This document shows positions 5,056 through 14,763 of a DNA stretch of 35,090 nucleotides, piece by piece. The position numbers and the translations under genes are program-made. Source of the stretch: a virus. The stretch's first letter is position 1. Each line of letters begins with the position of its first letter. The stretch is taken from the IMG/VR virus record IMGVR_UViG_3300002447_000010, positions 1,963 to 37,052 of that record; one strand, 5' to 3'. Below the pieces are notes generated by a model. The model saw only the letters and a list, made by a program, of their open reading frames with translations. It was not told the DNA's origin and searched no databases.

Positions 5056-7262
5056 TGTATATATCAGTACCAACATATGATGATGTTACTAATCTATGGT
5101 CACACACAGATTTTACAACTAGAGAAGAATTTGTTGAGTTTATGTGGACTATGTTTAAAGAACCTGGCAAATATGAATTTGATGAAACTTCTTTAAAGTT
5201 TAATGAACAAGCTGTATTGTTTGATAAAAATAACAAGGTATATTGTTATGCTCCAATGCGTTCAAAAGACTACACTATATACTGGGATACAGAAAAAGAA
5301 AAATGTAGAAAAGGTGTAATATTTAAGAATGCTAAAAATAGTTGGTACTTACCACGTGATTACTACATGTGGTTAAACTTTCTTCCTATCTATAATAAAG
5401 AGATTTCTAAGTTTGGTTTTGCTGATGTAAGGGATGCCCAATACCATATGGCATTATATGAAGAGTTAGGTAAGCACAGTTACAAACATGCTGCTATATT
5501 AAAGAAACGTCAGATAGCATCTAGTTACTATCATGGTGCCAAGATGATTAATTACTTTTGGTTTGAAGAAGGTAGTATCAATAAGATGGCTGGATCTTTA
5601 AAAGACTATATTGGTGAGAAAGGTACTTGGCGTTTCCTAGAGGAATATAGAAACTTTTTAAACACATACACTGCTTGGTATAGACCTTGTACTCCTGATA
5701 AGATTTTTAACTGGGAACAAAAGATTGAAATTAACCAAGGTGGTAGAAAAAGAGATATAGGTTTAAAATCTGTAATTACAGGTCTTATTTTGGACAAAGA
5801 TCCTACAAATGGTGTAGGGGGTCCCTGTACGTTTTTCTTTCATGAGGAGGCAGGTATTGCTCCTAAAATGAATCAAACAATAGAGTACTTATTACCTGCT
5901 ATGAAATCTGGTATGATTTATACAGGGCAGTTTGTTGCAGCAGGTTCTGTGGGGGATTTAGATCAATGTGAACCTTTACGTAAAATGTTAGATAATCCTG
6001 AAAGTAAAGATGTACTTGCAGTTGAAACTAACCTTATAGATGAAACAGGTGAGATAGGAATGAGAGCTTTGTTCATACCTGAGCAATGGTCAATGAAACC
6101 TTGTATAGATGATTTTGGTAACTCTCAGGTAGAGAAGGCTTTAGAGATGATTATTGCAGAAAGAATTATTTGGAAAAAGTCATTGGATCCTGAAGATTAC
6201 CAATTACGTATTTCTCAAAAGCCTATTAACATTAAAGAAGCTTTTGCAAGTAGAAAAGTATCTAAGTTTAATCCTGGACTAGTTACTGCACAAATGAGAA
6301 GAATAGAAGACAATGCTTACTATAAAGAATTTTTAGAATTAAGCAGAAGTGAAACTGGTCAAATAGTTGCTAAAAATTCAAATAGAATCCCTATATCAGA
6401 ATTTCCTATATCTCCAAGAACTGAACACAAAGAAGGTGTACTTGTAGTATGGGAACGCCCAAATAAAGATGCTCAGTTTGGACATTACTACGCATCTATT
6501 GACCCTGTTGCAGAAGGAAAGACAACTACCTCAGACTCACTATGTTCCATATACGTTTACAAAACAGCACAAGAAATTACAAAACATAAAGCAGATGGTA
6601 GCATAGAATCATCAATTGAAAGAGATAAGATTGTTGCTGCATGGTGTGGTAGATTTGATGACCTTAATAAAACACATGAGAGGTTAGAAATGATTATTGA
6701 GTGGTATAATGCGTGGACTATTGTAGAGAATAACATATCTTTGTTTATTCAGTACATGATTGCTAAACGTAAACAAAAATACTTGGTACCTAAAAGTCAG
6801 ATTTTATTCTTAAAAGAACTTCAAAGTAACACCAATGTATTTCAAGAATATGGTTGGAGAAACGTAGGTACATTATTTAAAGGAAACTTAATATCATATG
6901 CTCAACAGTTTATTGAAGAAGAATTAGATCATGAGACAAAACCTGATGGTACTATTGTAAAAACTACACATGGTGTAGAAAGGATTCCTGATATTATGTT
7001 GCTTAAAGAAATGCAAGCTTATAGAGATGGACTGAACGTGGATAGACTTGTTGCATTTTGTGCAATGGTTGCCTTTGCTAAAGTTCAAGAATCCAATAGA
7101 GGATATGCTAAACGTACTGAAAGAGAAGATGATAATTTGCAAAAATCAAATAATTATGGTAAATTAAAAATGAACCCTTTCAGGCATATGGGTAGTACTA
7201 ATCATACTTCTCAAAACGCTGCTATGAAAAAGCCTCGCAACTCATTTAGAAACTTGAAATAA
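5055..7262 (+). CDS. terL: Large terminase subunit (TerL)
   Basis: 735 residues, the ATPase-nuclease motor that packages phage DNA through the portal. The Walker A-like segment KRQIASS is at 151-157, a crAss-type variant lacking the classic GKS. Walker B is FFFHEEAG with E264/E265. The C-terminal RNase H-like nuclease has D483 in SIDPV, E558 in IVENN and D663 in NVDRL, so all three acidic metal ligands are present. The N-terminal ~100 residues are an extension before the ATPase. It is followed after 15 bases by the portal gene. No frameshift or truncation is seen. Confidence 0.9.
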   Translation: MYISVPTYDDVTNLWSHTDFTTREEFVEFMWTMFKEPGKYEFDETSLKFNEQAVLFDKNNKVYCYAPMRSKDYTIYWDTEKEKCRKGVIFKNAKNSWYLPRDYYMWLNFLPIYNKEISKFGFADVRDAQYHMALYEELGKHSYKHAAILKKRQIASSYYHGAKMINYFWFEEGSINKMAGSLKDYIGEKGTWRFLEEYRNFLNTYTAWYRPCTPDKIFNWEQKIEINQGGRKRDIGLKSVITGLILDKDPTNGVGGPCTFFFHEEAGIAPKMNQTIEYLLPAMKSGMIYTGQFVAAGSVGDLDQCEPLRKMLDNPESKDVLAVETNLIDETGEIGMRALFIPEQWSMKPCIDDFGNSQVEKALEMIIAERIIWKKSLDPEDYQLRISQKPINIKEAFASRKVSKFNPGLVTAQMRRIEDNAYYKEFLELSRSETGQIVAKNSNRIPISEFPISPRTEHKEGVLVVWERPNKDAQFGHYYASIDPVAEGKTTTSDSLCSIYVYKTAQEITKHKADGSIESSIERDKIVAAWCGRFDDLNKTHERLEMIIEWYNAWTIVENNISLFIQYMIAKRKQKYLVPKSQILFLKELQSNTNVFQEYGWRNVGTLFKGNLISYAQQFIEEELDHETKPDGTIVKTTHGVERIPDIMLLKEMQAYRDGLNVDRLVAFCAMVAFAKVQESNRGYAKRTEREDDNLQKSNNYGKLKMNPFRHMGSTNHTSQNAAMKKPRNSFRNLK

Positions 7263-7277
7263 AAAACATACATAGTT

Positions 7278-10013
7278 ATGCCAAAATTATATAATGCACT
7301 ACAACTAAAATCAGGTGCAACTACAGAATATAATAGAATGGGTACACTTACCCAGCCTATTCAGTTTTTACTTGCTTCTCAAAAAAATGAGCAATGGGGA
7401 GCTTGGAATCTTGACTGGTTAGAAATGCAGGGTTTAAAACAAATCAGACGTAATGCGCGTAGATTGTTAAAAAACTACAAACTTGCAAATGGTATAATTG
7501 ACAAATCAGATTACATCGTTGAAGAAGATAATGAGTATTCAGAACTTATTGATACTCTTACAAAAGAGGATGTATCAGCTTTTGAGTTAAAGTTTTTTCC
7601 TATTATTCCTAATGTAATTAATGTTCTTACAGGTGAGTTTGCTAAAAGAAATGATAAGATTACATACAGAGCTGTAGATGATACATCTTTTAATGAGATG
7701 CTTGACAAAAAACGTGCAATGATTGAGGAAACTCTTGTTTCATATGGTGAACAAACTATGCAAGAAAATATTGCAAAGATGGGACTTAACCCTGAAGATC
7801 CTAAACAAGCAGAACAAGTACAACAAATGATGTCCCCTGAGAGTATTAAAACTCTTCCACAAATTGAGCAATTCTTTAAAAAAGATTATAGATCAATGGT
7901 TGAGCAATGGGCAGGTCATCAACATGCTGTTGACTCTGAAAGATTCTATATGAAAGAATTGGAGAACATGGCGTTTAGAGATATGCTTATTACTGATAGA
8001 GAGTTCTGGCATTTTAAATTAAATGAAGATGATTATGATGTAGAGGTATGGAACCCTGTTCTTACATTCTATCATAAATCTCCTGAAGCAAGATATGTAT
8101 CACAATCTAACTGGGTAGGAAGAATAGACTTAATGACTATATCTGATATTGTTGATAGATATGGTTACCTTATGGATAAAGATCAGATGCAACAACTTGA
8201 AGCAATCTATCCTGTAAAATCTGCAGGTTATGCTTTACCAGGTGTTCAGAATGATGGATCATTTTATGATTCTACAAGATCTCATGACTGGAATGTTGAA
8301 GGACCTTCTTTAGGTATGAGACAATTTATTGCACATAGAGATGCTGTACTTAATACAGGAGATGATATTATTTATAGAATCCTTAATGAGTCTGAAGATT
8401 TAATGGACTTTAGTAACTACTCTTTATTACGTGTTACTACAGCATACTGGAAATCTCAAAGAATGCTTGGGCATTTAACAAAGATTGATGAGAATGGTAT
8501 GGCGCATCAAACTATTGTTGATGAGAACTATAAGGTTACTGAAAAGCCTGTATATGATAACACTGTTCTTAAAAAGAAAACAAAAGACACTTTAATTTAT
8601 GGTGATCACATAGACTGGATTTGGATTAATCAGGTATGGGGTGGTGTTAAGATTGGTCCTAACAGACCTTCATTCTATGGTAACAATGATAACATGGGAT
8701 TCAAACCATTGTATCTAAATGTTGAACCTCTTAAGTTTCAGTTTAAAGGTGATAGCACATTATATGGTTGTAAGTTACCTGTTGAAGGATCTATATTCCA
8801 TGATAGAAATAGTACATCAAGAGCATTGGTTGATAAGATGAAACCATTTCAAATTGGATACAATCTTGTAAACAATCAGATATCAGATATCCTTATTGAT
8901 GAGCTAGGTACAGTTATCATGTTGGATCAGAATGCTTTACCACGTCACTCTATGGGTGAAGACTGGGGTAAAAACAATCTTGCAAAAGCATACGTTGCAA
9001 TGAAAGATTTTCAAATGTTACCTTTAGATACATCTATTACAAATACTGAAAATGGATTAAACTTTAACCATTATCAAGTTCTTAATTTAGAACAGACAAA
9101 CAGATTAATGTCAAGAATACAATTATCTAATTATTTTAAACAACAAGCATTTGAAGTTATTGGTATTACACCACAACGTATGGGTCAAACTCTTAGTCAA
9201 GAAACTGCTACAGGAGTTGAGCAAGCTATTAACATGAGTTTCTCTCAAACAGAGATGTACTTTGTTAATCACTCAGAATACCTTATGCCACGTGTACATC
9301 AAATGCGTACAGATTTAGCACAGTACTATCATAGTAATAAACCAAGTGTTAGATTACAATATATCACAAGTCTTGATGAAAAGATTAACTTTGAAATGAA
9401 TGGTACAGATTTATTATCAAGAGATTTAAATGTGTTTACATCTACAAAAGTAAATCAACGTGACATTACTGAAAAAATAAGATCTCTTGCGTTATCTAAT
9501 AACACAGCTGGTGCATCTATATATGATTTAGGAAATATTATCAAAGCTGATTCTCTTGCAGAAATTACTCACACTCTTAAAACTATTGAAGAAAAAACTA
9601 ATGCACAACGTGAACAAGATCAACAAGCTCAACAACAGCAGATTCAAATGCAAGAGCAAGCAGAGACTGAAAGACAAGAATCTAAACAGAAGTTTGATGC
9701 AGAACAAAATGCTCTTACTAGAGAGTCTAATGAGCGTATTGCTGATGTTAGAGCATCTGTTGCAACAGGGTCTCAAGATTTTAATCAGAATAGTCAAAAT
9801 GATTATATTGACACCTTACAATATCTTGATAAAAAAGAAGTTAACAGTCAAAACATTAACTTCAAGAAACAACAAGAAATTAATAAGCAAGCCAATGCAG
9901 AAATCAACAATAATTTAAAACGTCAAGAGTTACAAACAAGAGAGAACATTGCCAATAAACAAGTTCAAATTGCAATGACAAACAAAAACAAATATGACAA
10001 AAAGAAGTCATAG
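7278..10013 (+). CDS. Portal protein
   Basis: 911 residues, placed directly after TerL where portals lie. The body has the long alpha/beta pattern of portals: RNARRLLKNYKLANGIIDKSDY near residue 60, a stem region before it and a central wing. The ending of the body is the long LNLEQTNRLMSRIQLSNYFKQQAFEVIGITPQRMG segment, with the typical GITPQRMGQ-x5-ATG motif. The last ~150 residues are Gln/Asn/Glu-rich coiled coil, fitting the barrel domain of P22-type portals. It forms the ring through which DNA enters and leaves and to which the tail rings attach. The stop is TAG, followed by a 110-base gap. Confidence 0.88.
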   Translation: MPKLYNALQLKSGATTEYNRMGTLTQPIQFLLASQKNEQWGAWNLDWLEMQGLKQIRRNARRLLKNYKLANGIIDKSDYIVEEDNEYSELIDTLTKEDVSAFELKFFPIIPNVINVLTGEFAKRNDKITYRAVDDTSFNEMLDKKRAMIEETLVSYGEQTMQENIAKMGLNPEDPKQAEQVQQMMSPESIKTLPQIEQFFKKDYRSMVEQWAGHQHAVDSERFYMKELENMAFRDMLITDREFWHFKLNEDDYDVEVWNPVLTFYHKSPEARYVSQSNWVGRIDLMTISDIVDRYGYLMDKDQMQQLEAIYPVKSAGYALPGVQNDGSFYDSTRSHDWNVEGPSLGMRQFIAHRDAVLNTGDDIIYRILNESEDLMDFSNYSLLRVTTAYWKSQRMLGHLTKIDENGMAHQTIVDENYKVTEKPVYDNTVLKKKTKDTLIYGDHIDWIWINQVWGGVKIGPNRPSFYGNNDNMGFKPLYLNVEPLKFQFKGDSTLYGCKLPVEGSIFHDRNSTSRALVDKMKPFQIGYNLVNNQISDILIDELGTVIMLDQNALPRHSMGEDWGKNNLAKAYVAMKDFQMLPLDTSITNTENGLNFNHYQVLNLEQTNRLMSRIQLSNYFKQQAFEVIGITPQRMGQTLSQETATGVEQAINMSFSQTEMYFVNHSEYLMPRVHQMRTDLAQYYHSNKPSVRLQYITSLDEKINFEMNGTDLLSRDLNVFTSTKVNQRDITEKIRSLALSNNTAGASIYDLGNIIKADSLAEITHTLKTIEEKTNAQREQDQQAQQQQIQMQEQAETERQESKQKFDAEQNALTRESNERIADVRASVATGSQDFNQNSQNDYIDTLQYLDKKEVNSQNINFKKQQEINKQANAEINNNLKRQELQTRENIANKQVQIAMTNKNKYDKKKS

Positions 10014-10056
10014 CGTTATAGTATGCAAAATGTAAAAATAAATTTTAAGCATTATT

Positions 10057-10071
10057 AAATCTTTAAGATTT
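10057..10071 (+). repeat. Short palindrome in the portal-scaffold gap
   Basis: AAATCTT-T-AAGATTT is a perfect inverted repeat in the 110-base gap 10014-10123. With its one-base centre it is better suited to a protein-binding operator than to a stable hairpin. No clean -7 element was found nearby. Confidence 0.3.
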
Positions 10072-10123
10072 ATTTGGTAGATTATATATGAAGAAGAATT
10101 AGAAACCAATTTAATATTAAAAC

Positions 10124-11377
10124 ATGAGTGTAGAAAACAAATCTCAGGTAGAAGATGCAATCATTGACAACATTGATGATTTTTTACCTATGCCAGGAGC
10201 AGAGAGTGTTGTTACTTCAGATGATGAAGAAAGCAAACCTAATCTGTTTAGTGCAAACAGTAAGCCAGTTAATCTTGATTTCTTAGATAAATCAGATGAT
10301 ACTGAAGATTCAAAACAAGCAGCTGATGAAGCTCTTGATGAATTAGACACTGTCCTTAAAACAGGTGAAGACTTTGAAGAAGAAGATGAACCTAAGAAAA
10401 AAGGTGGTAGAGCAAAGACAGATAAAAGTGGTCTAGTATCATTTTTGAAAAAGAGAATTGAAAACAATGAGATGTTTGCTTTTGATGATTATGATGAATC
10501 TAAACAATCTATAGATGATTATTTAGGTAACTTATCAGAAAAAGATGTTGAAGAACTATGGACAGCTAATGTTGACAATTTAAAACAAGAGGTTGCAGCA
10601 AAGACTCCAAAAGAGTTTTTTGAATCTCTACCTAATGAATTACAATATGCTGCTGAGTATGTTGCTAAAGGTGGACAAGATTTAAAAGGTTTGTTTAGAG
10701 CTCTTGCACATGTTGAAGAAGTTCGTGATTTAGATGTAAGAGAACCTGAGCATCAAGAAATGATTATTAGACAATACCTACAAGCTACAGGTTTTGGAAA
10801 TAATGATCAAGAATTAATTGAAGATCAGATTCAAGAATGGGCAGAAAATGGTAACTTGTCTAAAAAAGCAAATCAGTTTAAACCAAAACTAGATGATTTG
10901 CAAGAAGAAATGTTACAGTCTAAGTTAGCACAACAAGAACACTTTAAACAGCAACAACAGGCTAAAAAAGAAGCATACATGTCAAACATATATGAGACTT
11001 TAAAACCTGGAGAATTAAATGGTGTAAAGCTTGACAGTAGAAGACAAAAATTCTTATGGGATGAACTTACAACTGTTAAGTATGAAAGTGTTACAGGGAG
11101 ACCTACAAACATGTTAGGTAAACTTTTAGAAGACTATCAATTTGGTAAAGAGCCAAGATATGATTTAATTGCTGAAACCTTGTGGTTACTTTCTGATCCA
11201 GAAGATTACAAAGAAAACATTAGAAAGCAAGCAAAGAATGAAGTAGTTGCAGATACAGTCAGAAAACTCAAAACAGAAGAAAGTCGCAAGATATCTTCTT
11301 ACACAAGAGAAGAAGATGAAGACTCTAAACCTAATTCAAGAAAACTTTCAAGACAAACAAATATATTTAAAAGATAA
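10124..11377 (+). CDS. Scaffold-like / capsid assembly protein
   Basis: 417 residues. The first ~110 residues are very acidic and low in complexity (DDEESKPN, KTGEDFEEEDEPKKKGG). The middle and C-terminal parts are helical and rich in Gln/Lys/Glu (EEMLQSKLAQQEHFKQQQQAKKEAYM), ending in a basic stretch (RKLSRQTNIFKR). The position between portal and major capsid protein and this acidic-helical-basic layout fit an internal scaffolding protein, whose basic C-terminus contacts the coat protein. No protease domain is seen. The assignment is by context and composition, since scaffolds diverge too far to recognise by sequence. Confidence 0.7.
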   Translation: MSVENKSQVEDAIIDNIDDFLPMPGAESVVTSDDEESKPNLFSANSKPVNLDFLDKSDDTEDSKQAADEALDELDTVLKTGEDFEEEDEPKKKGGRAKTDKSGLVSFLKKRIENNEMFAFDDYDESKQSIDDYLGNLSEKDVEELWTANVDNLKQEVAAKTPKEFFESLPNELQYAAEYVAKGGQDLKGLFRALAHVEEVRDLDVREPEHQEMIIRQYLQATGFGNNDQELIEDQIQEWAENGNLSKKANQFKPKLDDLQEEMLQSKLAQQEHFKQQQQAKKEAYMSNIYETLKPGELNGVKLDSRRQKFLWDELTTVKYESVTGRPTNMLGKLLEDYQFGKEPRYDLIAETLWLLSDPEDYKENIRKQAKNEVVADTVRKLKTEESRKISSYTREEDEDSKPNSRKLSRQTNIFKR

Positions 11378-11405
11378 TAAATACTAACCTTAATTAAATT
11401 AAACA

Positions 11406-13055
11406 ATGAGTACTCCTGTATTAAACAATGGTCTCTTTTTGCGTGACACTACTTATAAAGTAAGCTCGCATGTAGATTCATACCATTTGCAAAATATGCT
11501 TAAGACTTCAGAGCCTATGGATTTAGGACCTGTAGATTTATGGGCAATGACGCAAAAGGTTGAAATGCCTCTTTATCAGATGGCATCTTTTGGTGGTAAA
11601 AACACCATAATGGTAGACAATGCTCGTGGAGAGTATAAATGGCAAACGCCAATTGTACAAGATCTTCCATACATTGTAGAAGATGTTGAACCTACGCAAG
11701 CTTCTTTAGGTGCTGATGGTACAAACTTCAAAATTAAAATTAACAGACGTATATTTGGATCAGGTGATATCATCACTTATGACAAATATAAAGGTCTAGA
11801 GCTTTACATTGTACCAAGTGAAGACATCCTTCCTACAGGAGATGGTTTCATCTATACAGTACAATTAGTAAACAACAACAACACTGCAACATTAGACAAA
11901 AAGTATCTTAAGCCTGGTACTAAATTCTTCAGAAAAGGTTCTGCAAGAGGTGAGTATGGTGAAAGATTCTCTGACATTGGAGAATTGCAGAATGGTTTCA
12001 GAGAGTACTACAACTTTGTTGGTGGTGCTGAAGCTCACGTACACTATTCTATTTCTTCACGTGCAGACATGATGATGAAAGGTGGTCTTAATGCAGATGG
12101 TACAGTTCCTGTAACAGAAATCTGGAGATCATTTGATAAAAACCTTGATCCATCTATCACTAAGATTGATGACATGGTTAAGTCTATGGGTAAAGAGTGG
12201 ATCAAAAAATCTTATGATAATGGTAACTTGACTAGATCATTTGTTACTAATCTTGAAGCTGCTCACTTATCTAAAGTTGCTAATGACATTGAGACTTACT
12301 TGATGTGGGGACAAGGTGGTAGAATTAAACAAGATGGTCCAGATGATATCAGATTATCTGTAGGTCTTTGGTCTCAATTAGATAACTCTTACAAGAGAAT
12401 CTATAACAAAGGTACTTTCAACTTGGAATTGTTCAGATCTGAAATCTTCAATTTCTACAATGGTAAAGTTGAATTCAAAGGTCCAGATCCAAACAGACAA
12501 ATCATTGTTCAAACTGGTATGGCTGGTATGAGAATGGTTAATGAAGCTATCAAGAAAGAAGCTTTCTCAGGAACTATTGGTGGTACTACTGGCTTAATTG
12601 CTAACATGGATCAATCAGGTACTGGTGCTATTTCAGGTAAAAATGCAATGGACTTGAACTTTGGATTTGCATTTACATCTTACACAATTCCTTTCTTGGC
12701 AAATGTTAAGTTTGTATTGAACCCTGCATTTGACAATGTTCACACAAATGATATTGAAAATCCTATCATTGATGGGTACCCATTATCATCTTACAACTTC
12801 ATTGTATTTGATATTACTGACAATACTAATGACAACATTTACTTGTTGAAATTAAGTTGGGATAATCAATTGAAATGGTTCTACCAAAATGGTACTATGG
12901 ATTACATGGGTAGATCTCAAGGATTTGCTTCTTCTGGAAACTTCAATGGTTATAGAGTATTTATGACTCAAACTATGCCAAGCATCTGGGTAAAAGATCC
13001 AACTAAAGTATTGAAAATTGTTATGAGAAACCCTGTAACTGGTGGTTCATTCTAA
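11406..13055 (+). CDS. Major capsid protein
   Basis: 549 residues, after portal and scaffold and ended by a strong hairpin. The N-terminal arm (MSTPVLNNGLFLRDTTYKV) is followed by an extended region with MASFGGKNTIMVDNARGEYKWQ and later beta-rich segments (GFREYYNFVGGAEAHVHYS, YLMWGQGG, GYPLSSYNFIVFDI), consistent with an HK97-fold coat with the insertion typical of crAss-like capsids. Codon use differs from neighbours: more GGT, GCT, AAC and ATC, as expected of the most highly expressed gene. No cleavable prohead peptide is evident. Assignment rests on context, size and codon bias. Confidence 0.85.
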   Translation: MSTPVLNNGLFLRDTTYKVSSHVDSYHLQNMLKTSEPMDLGPVDLWAMTQKVEMPLYQMASFGGKNTIMVDNARGEYKWQTPIVQDLPYIVEDVEPTQASLGADGTNFKIKINRRIFGSGDIITYDKYKGLELYIVPSEDILPTGDGFIYTVQLVNNNNTATLDKKYLKPGTKFFRKGSARGEYGERFSDIGELQNGFREYYNFVGGAEAHVHYSISSRADMMMKGGLNADGTVPVTEIWRSFDKNLDPSITKIDDMVKSMGKEWIKKSYDNGNLTRSFVTNLEAAHLSKVANDIETYLMWGQGGRIKQDGPDDIRLSVGLWSQLDNSYKRIYNKGTFNLELFRSEIFNFYNGKVEFKGPDPNRQIIVQTGMAGMRMVNEAIKKEAFSGTIGGTTGLIANMDQSGTGAISGKNAMDLNFGFAFTSYTIPFLANVKFVLNPAFDNVHTNDIENPIIDGYPLSSYNFIVFDITDNTNDNIYLLKLSWDNQLKWFYQNGTMDYMGRSQGFASSGNFNGYRVFMTQTMPSIWVKDPTKVLKIVMRNPVTGGSF

Positions 13056-13063
13056 TATTAATT

Positions 13064-13102
13064 TTGCAAACTAGGAGGTGTAAAATCCTCCTAGCTTTTG
13101 CA
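13064..13102 (+). terminator. Hairpin terminator after the major capsid gene
   Basis: CTAGGAGG (13071-13078), loop TGTAAAAT, CCTCCTAG (13087-13094) form a perfect 8-bp stem. It is extended by GCAAA/TTTTGC outside a one-base bulge. The following T-run is short (TTTT), so it may act partly as an mRNA 3' stabiliser. Confidence 0.75.
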
Positions 13103-13118
13103 ATTAAATAAAGTAATC

Positions 13119-13244
13119 ATGGCAGGAAAAAATAAGGCAGCTATGAGCAATAAGATTGTAGTTAAGAAACCTACATCTGCTCAATCAGGTCCTAAAACTC
13201 AAAAACTTGCAGGTGCTACACCAAGTAAGTATAAAAAGTGTTAA
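13119..13244 (+). CDS. Tiny basic protein 1
   Basis: 41 residues from ATG 13119 (MAGKNKAAMSNKIVVKK...) to TAA 13242-13244, ending SKYKKC. It is Lys-rich and probably disordered, with no motif. Two similarly small basic ORFs follow further downstream (14456 and 14615), and the second also ends in a Lys/Arg plus Cys tail. It may be a DNA- or capsid-associated minor protein, without proof. The frame stays open for 30 codons beyond the stop. Confidence 0.6.
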   Translation: MAGKNKAAMSNKIVVKKPTSAQSGPKTQKLAGATPSKYKKC

Positions 13245-13421
13245 ATTTGCTTATGCAATAAAGAGATACCCTCTCTCCCAAAGTTGACTTGGTCAACAGA
13301 TGCCTACAGAAATGTAGGTGTTTCTCCTAAAATGTAATAACCTTGACGTGGTTTAGGAGCTTTAAACTGATAATTACAAAAAGAGAAAGAAAGAAAAACA
13401 CAACAAACTAAATTATTACAG
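13245..13421 (+). other. Non-coding region with three tandem hairpins
   Basis: Hairpin 1 is GTTGAC-TTG-GTCAAC (13283-13297). Hairpin 2 is CCTACA-GAAA-TGTAGG (13303-13318) with a GNRA tetraloop. Hairpin 3 pairs CTCCTAAA (13324-13331) with TTTAGGAG (13352-13359). They lie between the MCP unit and the 338-residue gene. This looks like a structured RNA element, perhaps a leader for the genes downstream. No clear promoter is present. Confidence 0.55.
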
Positions 13422-14438
13422 ATGGAAATTACAATGATCGACAAGCATCAGTCGCTAAAAAGAAGCAGCTCTTTGACAATTAGACCTTTTGTTGATAACA
13501 CACATGACAACATGGGTTTAGAAAAATATCAAATGGTATTGTTTGAAGGAGTGTTTCATGAAGAGCAAATTATATGTCTTGAAAACAATGGTATCAAACG
13601 CTACATTACAGGTTTAAATGAGTTTGCTCCTGAAATTAAGAATCTGTCACCAGAGGAAAGAGATGCTACTATTAAAGACATTAGAACTACTGTTGCACAA
13701 TTAGAAAGAGAATTGGCAGCAAATGTATTAGACATTGAAGATAAAGATTTTTGGAATAAAGTAAAATTACTTAGTCCAACTAATGATGAGTTCTGGGGTA
13801 AAATTGTAATGAGATTTGGTAATGATCCTGTATATCTTGATCCTGCAAATGATCCTTATGATCTTATTAAGTTAAGAGCTATAGAGAATGGTGGTTTTAG
13901 TATTGTAGCCAAGTCTTTAGAATTTGCAAGAAAAGAAGCTCCTAAGTTTAAATTTTATTTAGATAAGTTTGAAGAAACAGCATCTATCAAAACTGAACTT
14001 AAGAAAATTAAAAACAAAGCTTTTGCTGAGTTGCAAAAAATGTTTGATAAAAATGCTAATAAGTTATTTTATGTATGTAAAGTAATTGATGCAAACTCAA
14101 CACAATACAAAAAATCTACACCACTTGATGTGTTATATGATAACATGGATAAGTTTATTAGTGGTGAGACTGAAGAAAGAAACAAGCGTCAGACTGCACA
14201 AAAATTCTTGGATGTATCAGCATTAGATATGGAAACTCTTAAATTGAGAGCTGTAATCAAAGATGCTAACTTTTACAAGTTAATTGCTACAAGAGGTGAT
14301 GGTAACATCTACCACATGAAGTCAGGATCAATGCTTGGTAAGAATCCTTCAGATATTTTACTATACTTGAAGAATCCTTTAAATGAAGAAATTCTTTCAG
14401 ATGTTGTATCAAATACTGAAAAATATTGGGCAGTGTAA
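13422..14438 (+). CDS. Late-module protein of unknown function
   Basis: 338 residues. The start may be ATG 13422 or 13434 (MEITMIDKHQSL). The N-terminal third is mixed (RPFVDNTHDNMGLEKYQMVLFEGVFHEEQI). The rest is helical with charged segments (KIKNKAFAELQKMFDKNANKLFYVCKVID). It contains no catalytic motif I recognise. It belongs to the virion gene block, between the capsid gene and the ring-like gene, so a minor capsid or portal-associated role is likely but inferred. Highly basic and acidic patches alternate. Confidence 0.7.
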   Translation: MEITMIDKHQSLKRSSSLTIRPFVDNTHDNMGLEKYQMVLFEGVFHEEQIICLENNGIKRYITGLNEFAPEIKNLSPEERDATIKDIRTTVAQLERELAANVLDIEDKDFWNKVKLLSPTNDEFWGKIVMRFGNDPVYLDPANDPYDLIKLRAIENGGFSIVAKSLEFARKEAPKFKFYLDKFEETASIKTELKKIKNKAFAELQKMFDKNANKLFYVCKVIDANSTQYKKSTPLDVLYDNMDKFISGETEERNKRQTAQKFLDVSALDMETLKLRAVIKDANFYKLIATRGDGNIYHMKSGSMLGKNPSDILLYLKNPLNEEILSDVVSNTEKYWAV

Positions 14439-14455
14439 TTTAAAAACAATATATC

Positions 14456-14602
14456 ATGTCATTCAACAAAAAACAATTAGATGCAGATTCAAAATTTGCT
14501 AAGAAACCAGTGAGTAAGCCAAAACCTATAATCCCTGCTTCAAAAAGTATTGCTACGCCAAATGTAAAGAAAATGGGTGGTGGTGTTAAAAGAGGTTGTT
14601 AA
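14456..14602 (+). CDS. Tiny basic protein 2
   Basis: 48 residues from ATG 14456 (MSFNKKQLDADSKFAKK) to TAA 14600-14602, with a Lys/Pro-rich middle and ending KKMGGGVKRGC. It starts 17 bases after the previous stop and is followed by tiny protein 3 after 12 bases. The C-terminal Cys next to a basic tail matches tiny protein 1. Function unknown. Confidence 0.6.
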   Translation: MSFNKKQLDADSKFAKKPVSKPKPIIPASKSIATPNVKKMGGGVKRGC

Positions 14603-14614
14603 TACATACAAGTC

Positions 14615-14761
14615 ATGGCAAAGCAAATGATTAAACGTAAAGATGGTTCTACTTCTCAAAGAGGTATGTGGGATAACATCAGAGCTAATGCAGGATCAGG
14701 TAAGAAGCCTACAGCTGAAATGCTTAAGCAAGAAAAGAAAATAAAATCTAAAGGTAAATAA
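14615..14761 (+). CDS. Tiny basic protein 3
   Basis: 48 residues, MAKQMIKRKDGSTSQRGMWDNIRANAGSGKKPTAEMLKQEKKIKSKGK. The KRKDGSTSQRGMWDNIRA segment followed by GSGKKPTAEMLKQEKK is a pattern I have seen in small Bacteroidota phage proteins, without a function. It is strongly basic. The next gene starts three bases after its stop, so it is in the same operon as the ring-like gene. Confidence 0.65.
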   Translation: MAKQMIKRKDGSTSQRGMWDNIRANAGSGKKPTAEMLKQEKKIKSKGK

Positions 14762-14763
14762 AC

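Noticed and set aside
9600-9670. Repeat array or CRISPR-like tract in the Gln-rich region
   Set aside because: It is codon repetition (CAA/CAG) of a coiled coil; there are no regular spacers. No CRISPR array exists anywhere in the window.
9556-9918. 120-residue Lys/Leu/Asn-rich ORF on the plus strand
   Set aside because: Frame-shifted shadow of the Gln-rich coiled-coil end of the portal gene.
10013-10058. TAG readthrough extension of the portal protein
   Set aside because: Reading through TAG would add only about 15 unremarkable codons before TAA; no suppressor tRNA is visible in the window.
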